From positions 1 to 5,075 of the forward strand of contig VBLV01000019.1 in assembly GCA_005879045.1 (NCBI GenBank): a DNA stretch of 5,075 nt, given 5' to 3'. The translations under genes were made by a program, and so were the position numbers. The notes beneath the pieces are model-generated. The model was not told the DNA's origin and ran no database searches. It saw only the letters and a program-made list of their open reading frames with translations. The stretch comes from Methanobacteriota archaeon (lineage in GTDB: Archaea > Thermoplasmatota > Thermoplasmata > RBG-16-68-12). This document shows, piece by piece, positions 5,007-5,075 of this stretch; positions within the stretch are counted from its first letter, which is position 1, and every line of letters begins with the position of its first letter.

Positions 5007-5075
5007 ATGGCTCCCCCGAGGCGCGTGTTTGCGGCCCTTACGGCCTCCGCCCTCCTCATGCTTTTGAGCCTCACG
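5007..5075 (+). CDS. Start of a probable exported or membrane protein (partial at window end)
   Basis: From ATG 5007 the frame stays open to the window edge (23 codons). It begins MAPPRRVFAALTASALLMLL: two Arg residues followed by a hydrophobic stretch, as in a Sec signal peptide or an N-terminal membrane anchor. The function cannot be told because the mature part lies outside the window. No GGAG motif lies at the right distance. A better ribosome binding site precedes ATG 4963 in another frame, which gives only 34 codons before a stop at 5065-5067. The true start, or an indel in the C-run at 5013-5017, therefore remains open. Confidence 0.5.
   Translation, partial: MAPPRRVFAALTASALLMLLSLT

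Overview
The window is GC-rich (roughly 60% or more by eye), gene-dense DNA. It holds six intact or partial ordinary genes and one broken surface glycosidase gene. The organism cannot be fixed from the sequence alone. The large glycosidase has a stalk of PKD/Ig-like domains ending in one C-terminal membrane helix and an Arg-rich tail. This layout is common in GC-rich Thermoplasmatota and other archaea, so an archaeon is my first guess. A GC-rich bacterium is the alternative, because every other gene belongs to a family best known from soil bacteria (ArsR, VOC, AHSA1, DUF2277).

Positions 1-1169 (+ strand) form a tightly packed cassette. It contains the C-terminal end of an ArsR-type winged-helix regulator, a PhnB/YjdN-like VOC protein and an AHSA1-type SRPBCC protein. 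The genes are joined by two 4-base stop/start overlaps (ATGA and GTGA), which suggests one mRNA with coupled translation. Positions 1242-1703 (- strand) hold a second, unrelated VOC/glyoxalase-fold protein that converges on the cassette. It is divergent from a small DUF2277 gene at 1869-2141 (+); the two share a 165-base upstream region.

Positions 2262-4888 (+) encode a secreted GH27 alpha-galactosidase-like enzyme. Its order is: signal peptide, (beta/alpha)8 catalytic domain with both catalytic Asp residues, C-terminal beta domain, NPCBM carbohydrate-binding module, two PKD domains, one further Ig/PKD-like domain, membrane anchor. The frame breaks inside the first PKD domain near 4107-4118. 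One missing base explains it exactly, so the gene appears as two overlapping frames (2262-4181 and 4097-4888). Restoring one base gives a continuous protein of about 875 residues. The C-terminus after 4888 is followed by a 118-base AT-richer spacer with nested inverted repeats. After this comes the start of another probably exported protein (5007 to the window edge).

Functionally, the left part looks like a small regulated stress or small-molecule-binding cassette. The right part looks like cell-surface breakdown of galactosides. I see no tRNA, rRNA, CRISPR array, transposase or attachment site, and no convincing undescribed system. The most useful observations are the frameshift, the hybrid architecture of the glycosidase and the two inverted-repeat spacers.
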